NCBI GenBank assembly: GCA_964023205.1
Contig: OZ026851.1
Location: 10,147,637 to 10,211,636 of the forward strand
Direction: 5' to 3'
Source of the DNA: Lutraria lutraria
Lineage: Eukaryota > Mollusca > Bivalvia > Venerida > Mactridae
DNA length: 64,000 nt
A model generated the notes under the pieces. The model did not search any database. It was not told where the DNA came from and saw only the letters and a list, made by a program, of their open reading frames with translations. Positions 10,541-23,265 of the stretch are shown here, piece by piece. Within the stretch, counting starts at the first letter, position 1. The number at the start of each line of letters is the position of its first letter. Position numbers and translations under genes: made by a program.

Positions 10541-12610
10541 AGCATTTTAGAAATGGCAGTTTGAGAGAAAAATGGTTAGCGCAGATGCTTTACGGGACCA
10601 ATTTTTATCTTGCATTTACTCTTTTATTGTAGATAGAATAAACATGGGACCATTACATACAAGTAGTGTGGATCAATGGAAATCTGAGATTAGAACAGCT
10701 TTGGTATATTATGGTTACTTTTGGTTTTATTACATTTCTAGAATTGACAGTTTGGGAGAAAATTTCCTGGCGTCAAGATTTTTTGACAAATCTAATTTGT
10801 TATTTTCTCCTTAAGTCTTGTTGGTACATGCATGCAACTTTACTTACAAGTAGTTGGCATCAACAAAAGTTGGTGGCAGCGTTGAATTTGCTATGCTCTG
10901 CTTACTTTTGACTTTATTGAAATTCTAGAAATAACCATCTCCGTGAAAGTTCTCCGAGAGTTGCGGACAATCTTTGATGTTCAATATCTCTACCATTATT
11001 TCATCGGCAGCATTGAAAGTACATATTCTAGTAATAGACATCAATGGAAATCTGTGGCACAAAAGGCATGGCCATGCTACGTTTACTTTGGATTTTATTA
11101 CATTTCTAGAATTGACAGTTTGGGAGAAAATTTCCTGGCGTCAAGATTTTTTGACAAATCTAATTTGTTATTTTCTCCTTAAGTCTTGTTGGTACATGCA
11201 TGCAACGTTACTTACAAGTAGTTGGCATCAACAAAAGTTGGTGGCAGCGTTGAATTTGCTATGCTCTGCTTACTTTTGACTTTATTGAAATTCTAGAAAT
11301 AACCATCTCCGTGAAAGTTCTCCGAGAGTTGCGGACAATCTTTGATGTTCAATATCTCTACCATTATTTCATCGGCAGCATTGAAAGTACATATTCTAGT
11401 AATAGACATCAATGGAAATCTGTGGCACAAAAGGCATGGCCATGCTACGTTTACTTTGGATTTTATTACATTTCTAGAATTGACAGTTTGGGAGAAAATT
11501 TCCTGGCGTCAAGATTTTTTGACAAATCTAATTTGTTATTTTCTCCTTAAGTCTTGTTGGTACATGCATGCAACTTTACTTACAAGTAGTTGGCATCAAC
11601 AAAAGTTGGTGGCAGCGTTGAATTTGCTATGCTCTGCTTACTTTTGACTTTATTGAAATTCTAGAAATAACCATCTCCGTGAAAGTTCTCCGAGAGTTGC
11701 GGACAATCTTTGATGTTCAATATCTCTACCATTATTTCATCGGCAGCATTGAAAGTACATATTCTAGTAATAGACATCAATGGAAATCTGTGGCACAAAA
11801 GGCATGGCCATGCTACGTTTACTTTGGATTTTATTAACGTTTTAGAAATGTCAGTTTGAACCTGTTGAAATTTCATGAATTAGTCCGAGAAGAAAATTTC
11901 TTAAAACTTGTTTCTATTTGCATTTTTGCATTCCTCTCATGCATGCGAACAATATGAGGTATCACAGGACCACTTTTGAACGAAATCATTTTTTCGACAG
12001 AAATTCTTGCAGGGCCGCACTTGCTGAAATTTCATGAATTAGTCCGAGAACAAAATTTCTTAAAACTTGTTTCTGTTTGCATTTTTGCATTCCCCTCAAA
12101 CACGCGAACAATATGAGGTATCACAAGACCACTTTTGAACGAAATCAGTTTTTGACAGAAATTCTTACAGGGCCGCGCCTGTTGAAATTTCATGAATTAG
12201 TCCGAGAACAAAATTTCTTAAGACTTGTTTCTGTTCGCATTTTTGTATTCCTCTCAATCACGCGAACAATATGAGGTATCACAGGACCACTTTTGAACGA
12301 AATCAGTTTTTGACAGAAATTCTTACAGGGCCGCGCCTGCTGAAATTTCATGAATTAGTCCGAGAACAAAAATTCTTAAAACTTGTTTCTGTTCACATTT
12401 TTGCATTCCTCTCAAGCACGCGAACAATATGAGGTATCACAAGACCACTTTTGAACGCAATCAATTTTTACGACAAATTCTTCCCGGTCCGGACCTGTTG
12501 AACTTTTGTAATTTTGACCGAAACCAACATTTCTTAAATCTTGTTTATATTTACATATTTGCATTCGTATCAAACACACGAACTATATGAGGTATCACAA
12601 GACCACTTTT
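10541..12610 (+). repeat. HOR 7, 2070 bp, n=3 k=5
   Basis: Shares caacgttac (11207) with HOR 5. Its b block shares the rare tttttgtattc (12245) with HOR 1, so its left part resembles HOR 5 and its right part resembles HOR 1. b5 has a private ttcccggtcc (12485). Confidence 0.9.
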
Positions 12611-14312
12611 AGCATTTTAGAAATGGCAGTTTGAGAGAAAAATGGTTAGCGCAGATGCTTTACGGGACCAATTTTTATCTTGCATTTACTCTTTTATTGT
12701 AGATAGAATAAACATGGGACCATTACATACAAGTAGTGTGGATCAATGGAAATCTGAGATTAGAACAGCTTTGGTATATTATGGTTACTTTTGGTTTTAT
12801 TACATTTCTAGAATTGACAGTTTGGGAGAAAATTTCCTGGCGTCAAGATTTTTTGACAAATCTAATTTGTTATTTTCTCCTTAAGTCTTGTTGGTACATG
12901 CATGCAACTTTACTTACAAGTAGTTGGCATCAACAAAAGTTGGTGGCAGCGTTGAATTTGCTATGCTCTGCTTACTTTTGACTTTATTGAAATTCTAGAA
13001 ATAACCATCTCCGTGAAAGTTCTCCGAGAGTTGCGGACAATCTTTGATGTTCAATATCTCTACCATTATTTCATCGGCAGCATTGAAAGTACATATTCTA
13101 GTAATAGACATCAATGGAAATCTGTGGCACAAAAGGCATGGCCATGCTACGTTTACTTTGGATTTTATTACATTTCTAGAATTGACAGTTTGGGAGAAAA
13201 TTTCCTGGCGTCAAGATTTTTTGACAAATCTAATTTGTTATTTTCTCCTTAAGTCTTGTTGGTACATGCATGCAACTTTACTTACAAGTAGTTGGCATCA
13301 ACAAAAGTTGGTGGCAGCGTTGAATTTGCTATGCTCTGCTTACTTTTGACTTTATTGAAATTCTAGAAATAACCATCTCCGTGAAAGTTCTCCGAGAGTT
13401 GCGGACAATCTTTGATGTTCAATATCTCTACCATTATTTCATCGGCAGCATTGAAAGTACATATTCTAGTAATAGACATCAATGGAAATCTGTGGCACAA
13501 AAGGCATGGCCATGCTACGTTTACTTTGGATTTTATTAACGTTTTAGAAATGTCAGTTTGAACCTGTTGAAATTTCATGAATTAGTCCGAGAAGAAAATT
13601 TCTTAAAACTTGTTTCTATTTGCATTTTTGCATTCCTCTCATGCATGCGAACAATATGAGGTATCACAGGACCACTTTTGAACGAAATCATTTTTTCGAC
13701 AGAAATTCTTGCAGGGCCGCACTTGCTGAAATTTCATGAATTAGTCCGAGAACAAAATTTCTTAAAACTTGTTTCTGTTTGCATTTTTGCATTCCCCTCA
13801 AACACGCGAACAATATGAGGTATCACAAGACCACTTTTGAACGAAATCAGTTTTTGACAGAAATTCTTACAGGGCCGCGCCTGTTGAAATTTCATGAATT
13901 AGTCCGAGAACAAAATTTCTTAAGACTTGTTTCTGTTCGCATTTTTGCATTCCTCTCAATCACGCGAACAATATGAGGTATCACAGGACCACTTTTGAAC
14001 GAAATCAGTTTTTGACAGAAATTCTTACAGGGCCGCGCCTGCTGAAATTTCATGAATTAGTCCGAGAACAAAAATTCTTAAAACTTGTTTCTGTTCACAT
14101 TTTTGCATTCCTCTCAAGCACGCGAACAATATGAGGTATCACAAGACCACTTTTGAACGCAATCAATTTTTACGACAAATTCTTCCAGGTCCGGACCTGT
14201 TGAACTTTTGTAATTTTGACCGAAACCAACATTTCTTAAATCTTGTTTATATTTACATATTTGCATTCGTATCAAACACACGAACTATATGAGGTATCAC
14301 AAGACCACTTTT
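12611..14312 (+). repeat. HOR 8, 1702 bp, n=2 k=5
   Basis: The only n=2 HOR in domain I; standard b1 to b5 with the gttcgc version of b3. Confidence 0.9.
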
Positions 14313-15646
14313 AGCATTTTAGAAATGGCAGTTTGAGAGAAAAATGGTTAGCGCAGATGCTTTACGGGACCAATTTTTATCTTGCATTTACTCTTTTATT
14401 GTAGATAGAATAAACATGGGACCATTACATACAAGTAGTGTGGATCAATGGAAATCTGAGATTAGAACAGCTTTGGTATATTATGGTTACTTTTGGTTTT
14501 ATTACATTTCTAGAATTGACAGTTTGGGAGAAAATTTCCTGGTGTCAAGATTTTTTGACAAATCTAATTTGTTATTTTCTCCTTAAGTCTTGTTGGTACA
14601 TGCATGCAACTTTACTTACAAGTAGTTGGCATCAACAAAAGTTGGTGGCAGCGTTGAATTTGCTATGCTCTGCTTACTTTTGACTTTATTGAAATTCTAG
14701 AAATAACCATCTCCGTGAAAGTTCTCCGAGAGTTGCGGACAATCTTTGATGTTCAATATCTCTACCATTATTTCATCGGCAGCATTGAAAGTACATATTC
14801 TAGTAATAGACATCAATGGAAATCTGTGGCACAAAAGGCATGGCCATGCTACGTTTACTTTGGATTTTATTAACGTTTTAGAAATGTCAGTTTGAACCTG
14901 TTGAAATTTCATGAATTAGTCCGAGAAGAAAATTTCTTAAAACTTGTTTCTATTTGCATTTTTGCATTCCTCTCATGCATGCGAACAATATGAGGTATCA
15001 CAGGACCACTTTTGAACGAAATCATTTTTTCGACAGAAATTCTTACAGGGCCGCACTTGCTGAAATTTCATGAATTAGTCCGAGAACAAAATTTCTTAAA
15101 ACTTGTTTCTGTTTGCATTTTTGCATTCCCCTCAAACACGCGAACAATATGAGGTATCACAAGACCACTTTTGAACGAAATCAGTTTTTGACAGAAATTC
15201 TTACAGGGCCGCGCCTGTTGAAATTTCATGAATTAGTCCGAGAACAAAATTTCTTAAGACTTGTTTCTGTTAGCATTTTTGCATTCCTCTCAATCATGCG
15301 AACAATATGAGGTATCACAGGACCACTTTTGAACGAAATCAGTTTTTGACAGAAATTCTTACAGGGCCGCGCCTTCTGAAATTTCATGAATTAGTCCGAG
15401 AACAAAAATTCTTAAAACTTGTTTCTGTTCACATTTTTGCATTCCTCTCAAGCACGCGAACAATATGAGGTATCACAAGACCACTTTTGAACGCAATCAA
15501 TTTTTACGACAAATCCTTCCAGGTCCGGACCTGTTGAACTTTTGTAATTTTGACCGAAACCAACATTTCTTAAATCTTGTTTATATTTACATATTTGCAT
15601 TCGTATCAAACACACGAACTATATGAGGTATCACAAGACCACTTTT
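14313..15646 (+). repeat. HOR 9, 1334 bp, n=1 k=5
   Basis: Private change in beta (ctggtgtcaag, 14543) and in b4 (gccttctgaaat, about 15375). b3 is the tagc/atcatg version. Confidence 0.9.
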
Positions 15647-16822
15647 AGCATTTTAGAAATGGCAGTTTGAGAGAAAAATGGTTAGCGCAGATGCTTTACG
15701 GGACCAATTTTTATCTTGCATTTACTCTTTTATTGTAGATAGAATAAACATGGGACCATTACATACAAGTAGTGTGGATCAATGGAAATCTGAGATTAGA
15801 ACAGCTTTGGTATATTATGGTTACTTTTGGTTTTATTACATTTCTAGAATTGACAGTTTGGGAGAAAATTTCCTGGCGTCAAGATTTTTTGACAAATCTA
15901 ATTTGTTATTTTCTCCTTAAGTCTTGTTGGTACATGCATGCAACTTTACTTACAAGTAGTTGGCATCAACAAAAGTTGGTGGCAGCGTTGAATTTGCTAT
16001 GCTCTGCTTACTTTTGACTTTATTGAAATTCTAGAAATAACCATCTCCGTGAAAGTTCTCCGAGAGTTGCGGACAATCTTTGATGTTCAATATCTCTACC
16101 ATTATTTCATCGGCAGCATTGAAAGTACATATTCTAGTAATAGACATCAATGGAAATCTGTGGCACAAAAGGCATGGCCATGCTACGTTTACTTTGGATT
16201 TTATTAACGTTTTAGAAATGTCAGTTTGAACCTGTTGAAATTTCATGAATTAGTCCGAGAAGAAAATTTCTTAAAACTTGTTTCTATTTGCATTTTTGCA
16301 TTCCTCTCATGCATGCGAACAATATGAGGTATCACAGGACCACTTTTGAACGAAATCATTTTTTCGACAGAAATTCTTACAGGGCCGCGCTTCCTGAAAT
16401 TTCATGAATTAGTCCGAGAACAAAATTTCTTAAAACTTGTTTCTATTGGCATTTTTGCATTCCCCTCAAACACGCGAACAATATGAGGTATCACAGGACC
16501 ACTTTTGAACGAAATCAGTTTTTGACAGAAATTCTTACAGGGCCGCGCCTGTTGAAATTTCATGAATTAGTCCGAGAACAAAAATTCTTAAAACTTGTTT
16601 CTGTTCACATTTTTGCATTCCTCTCAAGCACGCGAACAATATGAGGTATCACAAGACCACTTTTGAACGCAATCAATTTTTACGACAAATCCTTCCAGGT
16701 CCGGACCTGTTGAACTTTTGTAATTTTGACCGAAACCAACATTTCTTAAATCTTGTTTATATTTACATATTTGCATTCGTATCAAACACACGAACTATAT
16801 GAGGTATCACAAGACCACTTTT
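15647..16822 (+). repeat. HOR 10, 1176 bp, n=1 k=4
   Basis: One b unit fewer than its neighbours. Its second b unit reads gcgcttcctg and tctattggcattt, and the third fuses b3-like and b4-like marks, consistent with an unequal exchange inside the b block. Confidence 0.88.
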
Positions 16823-18156
16823 AGCATTTTAGAAATGGCAGTTTGAGAGAAAAATGGTTAGCGCAGATGCTTTACGGGACCAATTTTTATCTTGCATTTA
16901 CTCTTTTATTGTAGATAGAATAAACATGGGACCATTACATACAAGTAGTGTGGATCAATGGAAATCTGAGATTAGAACAGCTTTGGTATATTATGGTTAC
17001 TTTTGGTTTTATTACATTTCTAGAATTGACAGTTTGGGAGAAAATTTCCTGGCGTCAAGATTTTTTGACAAATCTAATTTGTTATTTTCTCCTTAAGTCT
17101 TGTTGGTACATGCATGCAACTTTACTTACAAGTAGTTGGCATCAACAAAAGTTGGTGGCAGCGTTGAATTTGCTATGCTCTGCTTACTTTTGACTTTATT
17201 GAAATTCTAGAAATAACCATCTCCGTGAAAGTTCTCCGAGAGTTGCGGACAATCTTTGATGTTCAATATCTCTACCATTATTTCATCGGCAGCATTGAAA
17301 GTACATATTCTAGTAATAGACATCAATGGAAATCTGTGGCACAAAAGGCATGGCCATGCTACGTTTACTTTGGATTTTATTAACGTTTTAGAAATGTCAG
17401 TTTGAACCTGTTGAAATTTCATGAATTAGTCCGAGAAGAAAATTTCTTAAAACTTGTTTCTATTTGCATTTTTGCATTCCTCTCATGCATGCGAACAATA
17501 TGAGGTATCACAGGACCACTTTTGAACGAAATCATTTTTTCGACAGAAATTCTTACAGGGCCGCACTTGCTGAAATTTCATGAATTAGTCCGAGAACAAA
17601 ATTTCTTAAAACTTGTTTCTGTTTGCATTTTTGCATTCCCCTCAAACACGCGAACAATATGAGGTATCACAAGACCACTTTTGAACGAAATCAGTTTTTG
17701 ACAGAAATTCTTACAGGGCCGCGCCTGTTGAAATTTCATGAATTAGTCCGAGAACAAAATTTCTTAAGACTTGTTTCTGTTAGCATTTTTGCATTCCTCT
17801 CAATCATGCGAACAATATGAGGTATCACAGGACCACTTTTGAACGAAATCAGTTTTTGACAGAAATTCTTACAGGGCCGCGCCTGCTGAAATTTCATGAA
17901 TTAGTCCGAGAACAAAAATTCTTAAAACTTGTTTCTGTTCACATTTTTGCATTCCTCTCAAGCACGCGAACAATATGAGGTATCACAAGACCACTTTTGA
18001 ACGCAATCAATTTTTACGACAAATCCTTCCAGGTCCGGACCTGTTGAACTTTTGTAATTTTGACCGAAACCAACATTTCTTAAATCTTGTTTATATTTAC
18101 ATATTTGCATTCGTATCAAACACACGAACTATATGAGGTATCACAAGACCACTTTT
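16823..18156 (+). repeat. HOR 11, 1334 bp, n=1 k=5
   Basis: Standard HOR; b3 is the tagc/atcatg version and b5 has the atccttcc form with ggtccgg. Confidence 0.9.
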
Positions 18157-19490
18157 AGCATTTTAGAAATGGCAGTTTGAGAGAAAAATGGTTAGCGCAG
18201 ATGCTTTACGGGACCAATTTTTATCTTGCATTTACTCTTTTATTGTAGATAGAATAAACATGGGACCATTACATACAAGTAGTGTGGATCAATGGAAATC
18301 TGAGATTAGAACAGCTTTGGTATATTATGGTTACTTTTGGTTTTATTACATTTCTAGAATTGACAGTTTGGGAGAAAATTTCCTGGCGTCAAGATTTTTT
18401 GACAAATCTAATTTGTTATTTTCTCCTTAAGTCTTGTTGGTACATGCATGCAACTTTACTTACAAGTAGTTGGCATCAACAAAAGTTGGTGGCAGCGTTG
18501 AATTTGCTATGCTCTGCTTACTTTTGACTTTATTGAAATTCTAGAAATAACCATCTCCGTGAAAGTTCTCCGAGAGTTGCGGACAATCTTTGATGTTCAA
18601 TATCTCTACCATTATTTCATCGGCAGCATTGAAAGTACATATTCTAGTAATAGACATCAATGGAAATCTGTGGCACAAAAGGCATGGCCATGCTACGTTT
18701 ACTTTGGATTTTATTAACGTTTTAGAAATGTCAGTTTGAACCTGTTGAAATTTCATGAATTAGTCCGAGAAGAAAATTTCTTAAAACTTGTTTCTATTTG
18801 CATTTTTGCATTCCTCTCATGCATGCGAACAATATGAGGTATCACAGGACCACTTTTGAACGAAATCATTTTTTCGACAGAAATTCTTGCAGGGCCGCAC
18901 TTGCTGAAATTTCATGAATTAGTCCGAGAACAAAATTTCTTAAAACTTGTTTCTGTTTGCATTTTTGCATTCCCCTCAAACACGCGAACAATATGAGGTA
19001 TCACAAGACCACTTTTGAACGAAATCAGTTTTTGACAGAAATTCTTACAGGGCCGCGCCTGTTGAAATTTCATGAATTAGTCTGAGAACAAAATTTCTTA
19101 AGACTTGTTTCTGTTCGCATTTTTGCATTCCTCTCAATCACGCGAACAATATGAGGTATCACAGGACCACTTTTGAACGAAATCAGTTTTTGACAGAAAT
19201 TCTTACAGGGCCGCGCCTGCTGAAATTTCATGAATTAGTCCGAGAATAAAAATTCTTAAAACTTGTTTCTGTTCACATTTTTGCATTCCTCTCAAGCACG
19301 CGAACAATATGAGGTATCACAAGACCACTTTTGAACGCAATCAATTTTTACGACAAATTCTTCCAGGTCCGGACCTGTTGAACTTTTGTAATTTTGACCG
19401 AAACCAACATTTCTTAAATCTTGTTTATATTTACATATTTGCATTCGTATCAAACACACGAACTATATGAGGTATCACAAGACCACTTTT
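18157..19490 (+). repeat. HOR 12, 1334 bp, n=1 k=5
   Basis: Standard HOR with private changes agtctgagaac in b3 (about 19082) and gagaataaaaatt in b4 (about 19247). Both create stops in the short frames that other copies keep open. Confidence 0.9.
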
Positions 19491-20823
19491 AGCATTTTAG
19501 AAATGGCAGTTTGAGAGAAAAATGGTTAGCGCAGATGCTTTACGGGACCAATTTTTATCTTGCATTTACTCTTTTATTGTAGATAGAATAAACATGGGAC
19601 CATTACATACAAGTAGTGTGGATCAATGGAAATCTGAGATTAGAACAGCTTTGGTATATTATGGTTACTTTTGGTTTTATTACATTTCTAAAATTGACAG
19701 TTTGGGAGAAAATTTCCTGGCGTCAAGATTTTTTGACAAATCTAATTTGTTATTTTCTCCTTAAGTCTTGTTGGTACATGCATGCAACTTTACTTACAAG
19801 TAGTTGGCATCAACAAAAGTTGGTGGCAGCGTTGAATTTGCTATGCTCTGCTTACTTTTGACTTTATTGAAATTCTAGAAATAACCATCTCCGTGAAAGT
19901 TCTCCGAGAGTTGCGGACAATCTTTGATGTTCAATATCTCTACCATTATTTCATCGGCAGCGTTGAAAGTACATATTCTAGTAATAGACATCAATGGAAA
20001 TCTGTGGCACAAAAGGCATAGCCATGCTACGTTTACTTTGGATTTTATTAACGTTTTAGAAATGTCAGTTTGAACCTGTTGAAATTTCATGAATTAGTCC
20101 GAGAACAAAATTTCTTAAGACTTGTTTCTGTTCGCATTTTTGCATTCCTCTCAATCACGCGAACAGTATGAGGTATCACAGGACCACTTTTGAACGAAAT
20201 GAGTTTTTGACAGAAATTCTTACAGGGCCGCGCCTGTTGAAATTTCATGAATTAGTCCGAGAACAAAATTTCTTAAGACTTGTTTCTGTTCGCATTTTTG
20301 CATTCCTCTCAATCACGCGAACAATATGAGGTATCACAGGACCACTTTTGAACGAAATCAGTTTTTGACAGAAATTCTTACAGGGCCGCGCCTGCTGAAA
20401 TTTCATGAATTAGTCCGAGAACAAAAATTCTTAAAACTTGTTTCTGTTCACATTTTTGCATTCCTCTCAAGCACGCGAACAATATGAGGTATCACAAGAC
20501 CACTTTTGAACGCAATCAATTTTTACGACAAATCCTTCCAGGTCCGGACCTGTTGGACTTTTGTAATTTTGACCGAAAACAAAATTTCTTGAAACTTGTT
20601 TCTATTTGCATTTTTGCATTCCTCTCATGCATGCGAACAATATGAGGTATCACAAGACCACTTTTGAACGTAATCAATTTTTACGACAAATTCTTCCAGG
20701 TCCGGACCTGTTGAACATTTGTAATTTTGACCGAAACCAACATTTCTTAAATCTTGTTTATATTTACATATTTGCATTCGTATCAAACACACGAACTATA
20801 TGAGGTATCACAAGACCACTTTT
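19491..20823 (+). repeat. HOR 13, 1333 bp, n=1 k=5, start of domain II
   Basis: beta has ctaaaattgac (about 19690), shared with HORs 21, 22 and 27. gamma has a private ggcatagcc. The b block changes here: two tandem b3-like units replace b1-b2, and a new hybrid appears, b5-like at its start (ttggacttttgtaattttg) but b1-like at its end (aaaacaaaatttcttgaaac, catgcatgcg). Confidence 0.88.
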
Positions 20824-23265
20824 AGCATTTTAGAAATGGCAGTTTGAGAGAAAAATGGTTAGCGCAGATGCTTTACGGGACCAATTTTTATCTTGCATTT
20901 ACTCTTTTATTGTAGATAGAATAAACATGGGACCATTACATACAAGTAGTGTGGATCAATGGAAATCTGAGATTAGAACAGCTTTGGTATATTATGGTTA
21001 CTTTTGGTTTTATTACATTTCTAGAATTGACAGTTTGGGAGAAAATTTCCTGGCGTCAAGATTTTTTGACAAATCTAATTTGTTATTTTCTCCTTAAGTC
21101 TTGTTGGTACATGCATGCAACTTTACTTACAAGTAGTTGGCATCAACAAAAGTTGGTGGCAGCGTTGAATTTGCTATGCTCTGCTTACTTTTGACTTTAT
21201 TGAAATTCTAGAAATAACCATCTCCGTGAAAGTTCTCCGAGAGTTGCGGACAATCTTTGATGTTCAATATCTCTACCATTATTTCATCGGCAGCGTTGAA
21301 AGTACATATTCTAGTAATAGACATCAATGGAAATCTGTGGCACAAAAGGCATGGCCATGCTACGTTTACTTTGGATTTTATTAACGTTTTAGAAATGTCA
21401 GTTTGAACCTGTTGAAATTTCATGAATTAGTCCGAGAAGAAAATTTCTTAAAACTTGTTTCTATTTGCATTTTTGCATTCCTCTCATGCATGCGAACAAT
21501 ATGAGGTATCACAGGACCACTTTTGAACGAAATCATTTTTTCGACAGAAATTCTTACAGGGCCGCACTTGCTGAAATTTCATGAATTAGTCCGAGAACAA
21601 AATTTCTTAAAACTTGTTTCTGTTTGCATTTTTGCATTCCCCTCAAACACGCGAACAATATGAGGTATCACAAGACCACTTTTGAACGAAATCAGTTTTT
21701 GACAGAAATTCTTACAGGGCCGCTCCTGTTGAAATTTCATGAATTAGTCCGAGAACAAAATTTCTTAAGACTTGTTTCTGTTCGCATTTTTGCATTCCTC
21801 TCAATCACGCGAACAATATGAGGTATCACAGGACCACTTTTGAACGAAATGAGTTTTTGACAGAAATTCTTACAGGGCCGCGCCTGTTGAAATTTCATGA
21901 ATTAGTCCGAGAACAAAATTTCTTAAGACTTGTTTCTGTTCGCATTTTTGCATTCCTCTCATGCATGCGAACAATATGAGGTATCACAGGACCACTTTTG
22001 AACGAAATCATTTTTTCGACAGAAATTCTTACAGGGCCGCACTTGCTGAAATTTCATGAATTAGTCCGAGAACAAAATTTCTTAAAACTTGTTTCTGTTT
22101 GCATTTTTGCATTCCCCTCAAACACGCGAACAATATGAGGTATCACAAGACCACTTTTGAACGAAATCAGTTTTTGACAGAAATTCTTACAGGGCCGCTC
22201 CTGTTGAAATTTCATGAATTAGTCCGAGAACAAAATTTCTTAAGACTTGTTTCTGTTCGCATTTTTGCATTCCTCTCAATCACGCGAACAATATGAGGTA
22301 TCACAGGACCACTTTTGAACGAAATCAGTTTTTGACAGAAATTCTTACAGGGCCGCGCCTGCTGAAATTTCATGAATTAGTCCGAGAACAAAAATTCTTA
22401 AAACTTGTTTCTGTTCACATTTTTGCATTCCTCTCAAGCACACGAACAATATGAGGTATCACAAGACCACTTTTGAACGCAATCAATTTTTACGACAAAT
22501 CCTTCCAGGTCCGGACCTGTTGGACTTTTGTAATTTTGACCGAAAACAAAATTTCTTAAAACTTGTTTCTATTTGCATTTTTGCATTCCTCTCATGCATG
22601 CGAACAATATGAGGTATCACAGGACCACTTTTGAACGAAATCAGTTTTTCGACAGAAATTCTTACAGGGCCGCGCTTCCTGAAATTTCATGAATTAGTCC
22701 GAGAACAAAATTTCTTAAAACTTGTTTCTGTTTGCATTTTTGCATTCCCCTCAAACACGCGAACAATATGAGGTATCACAGGACCACTTTTGAACGAAAT
22801 CAGTTTTTGACAGAAATTCTTACAGGGCCGCGCCTGCTGAAATTTCATGAATTAGTCCGAGAACAAAAATTCTTAAAACTTGTTTCTGTTCACATTTTTG
22901 CATTCCTCTCAAGCACGCGAACAATATGAGGTATCACAAGACCACTTTTGAACGCAATCAATTTTTACGACAAATCCTTCCAGGTCCGGACCTGTTGGAC
23001 TTTTGTAATTTTGACCGAAAACAAAATTTCTTGAAACTTGTTTCTATTTGCATTTTTGCATTCCTCTCATGCATGCGAACAATATGAGGTATCACAAGAC
23101 CACTTTTGAACGTAATCAATTTTTACGACAAATTCTTCCAGGTCCGGACCTGTTGAACTTTTGTAATTTAGACCGAAACCAACATTTCTTAAATCTTGTT
23201 TATATTTACATATTTGCATTCGTATCAAACACACGAACTATATGAGGTATCACAAGACCACTTTT
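20824..23265 (+). repeat. HOR 14, 2442 bp, n=1 k=12
   Basis: The longest b block in the window, twelve b units. It contains a tandem copy of a three-unit block: the same b2-b3 sequence recurs at 21,624 and 22,099, a spacing of 475 bp. The first copy includes a b3/b1 hybrid near 21,942. Confidence 0.9.
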
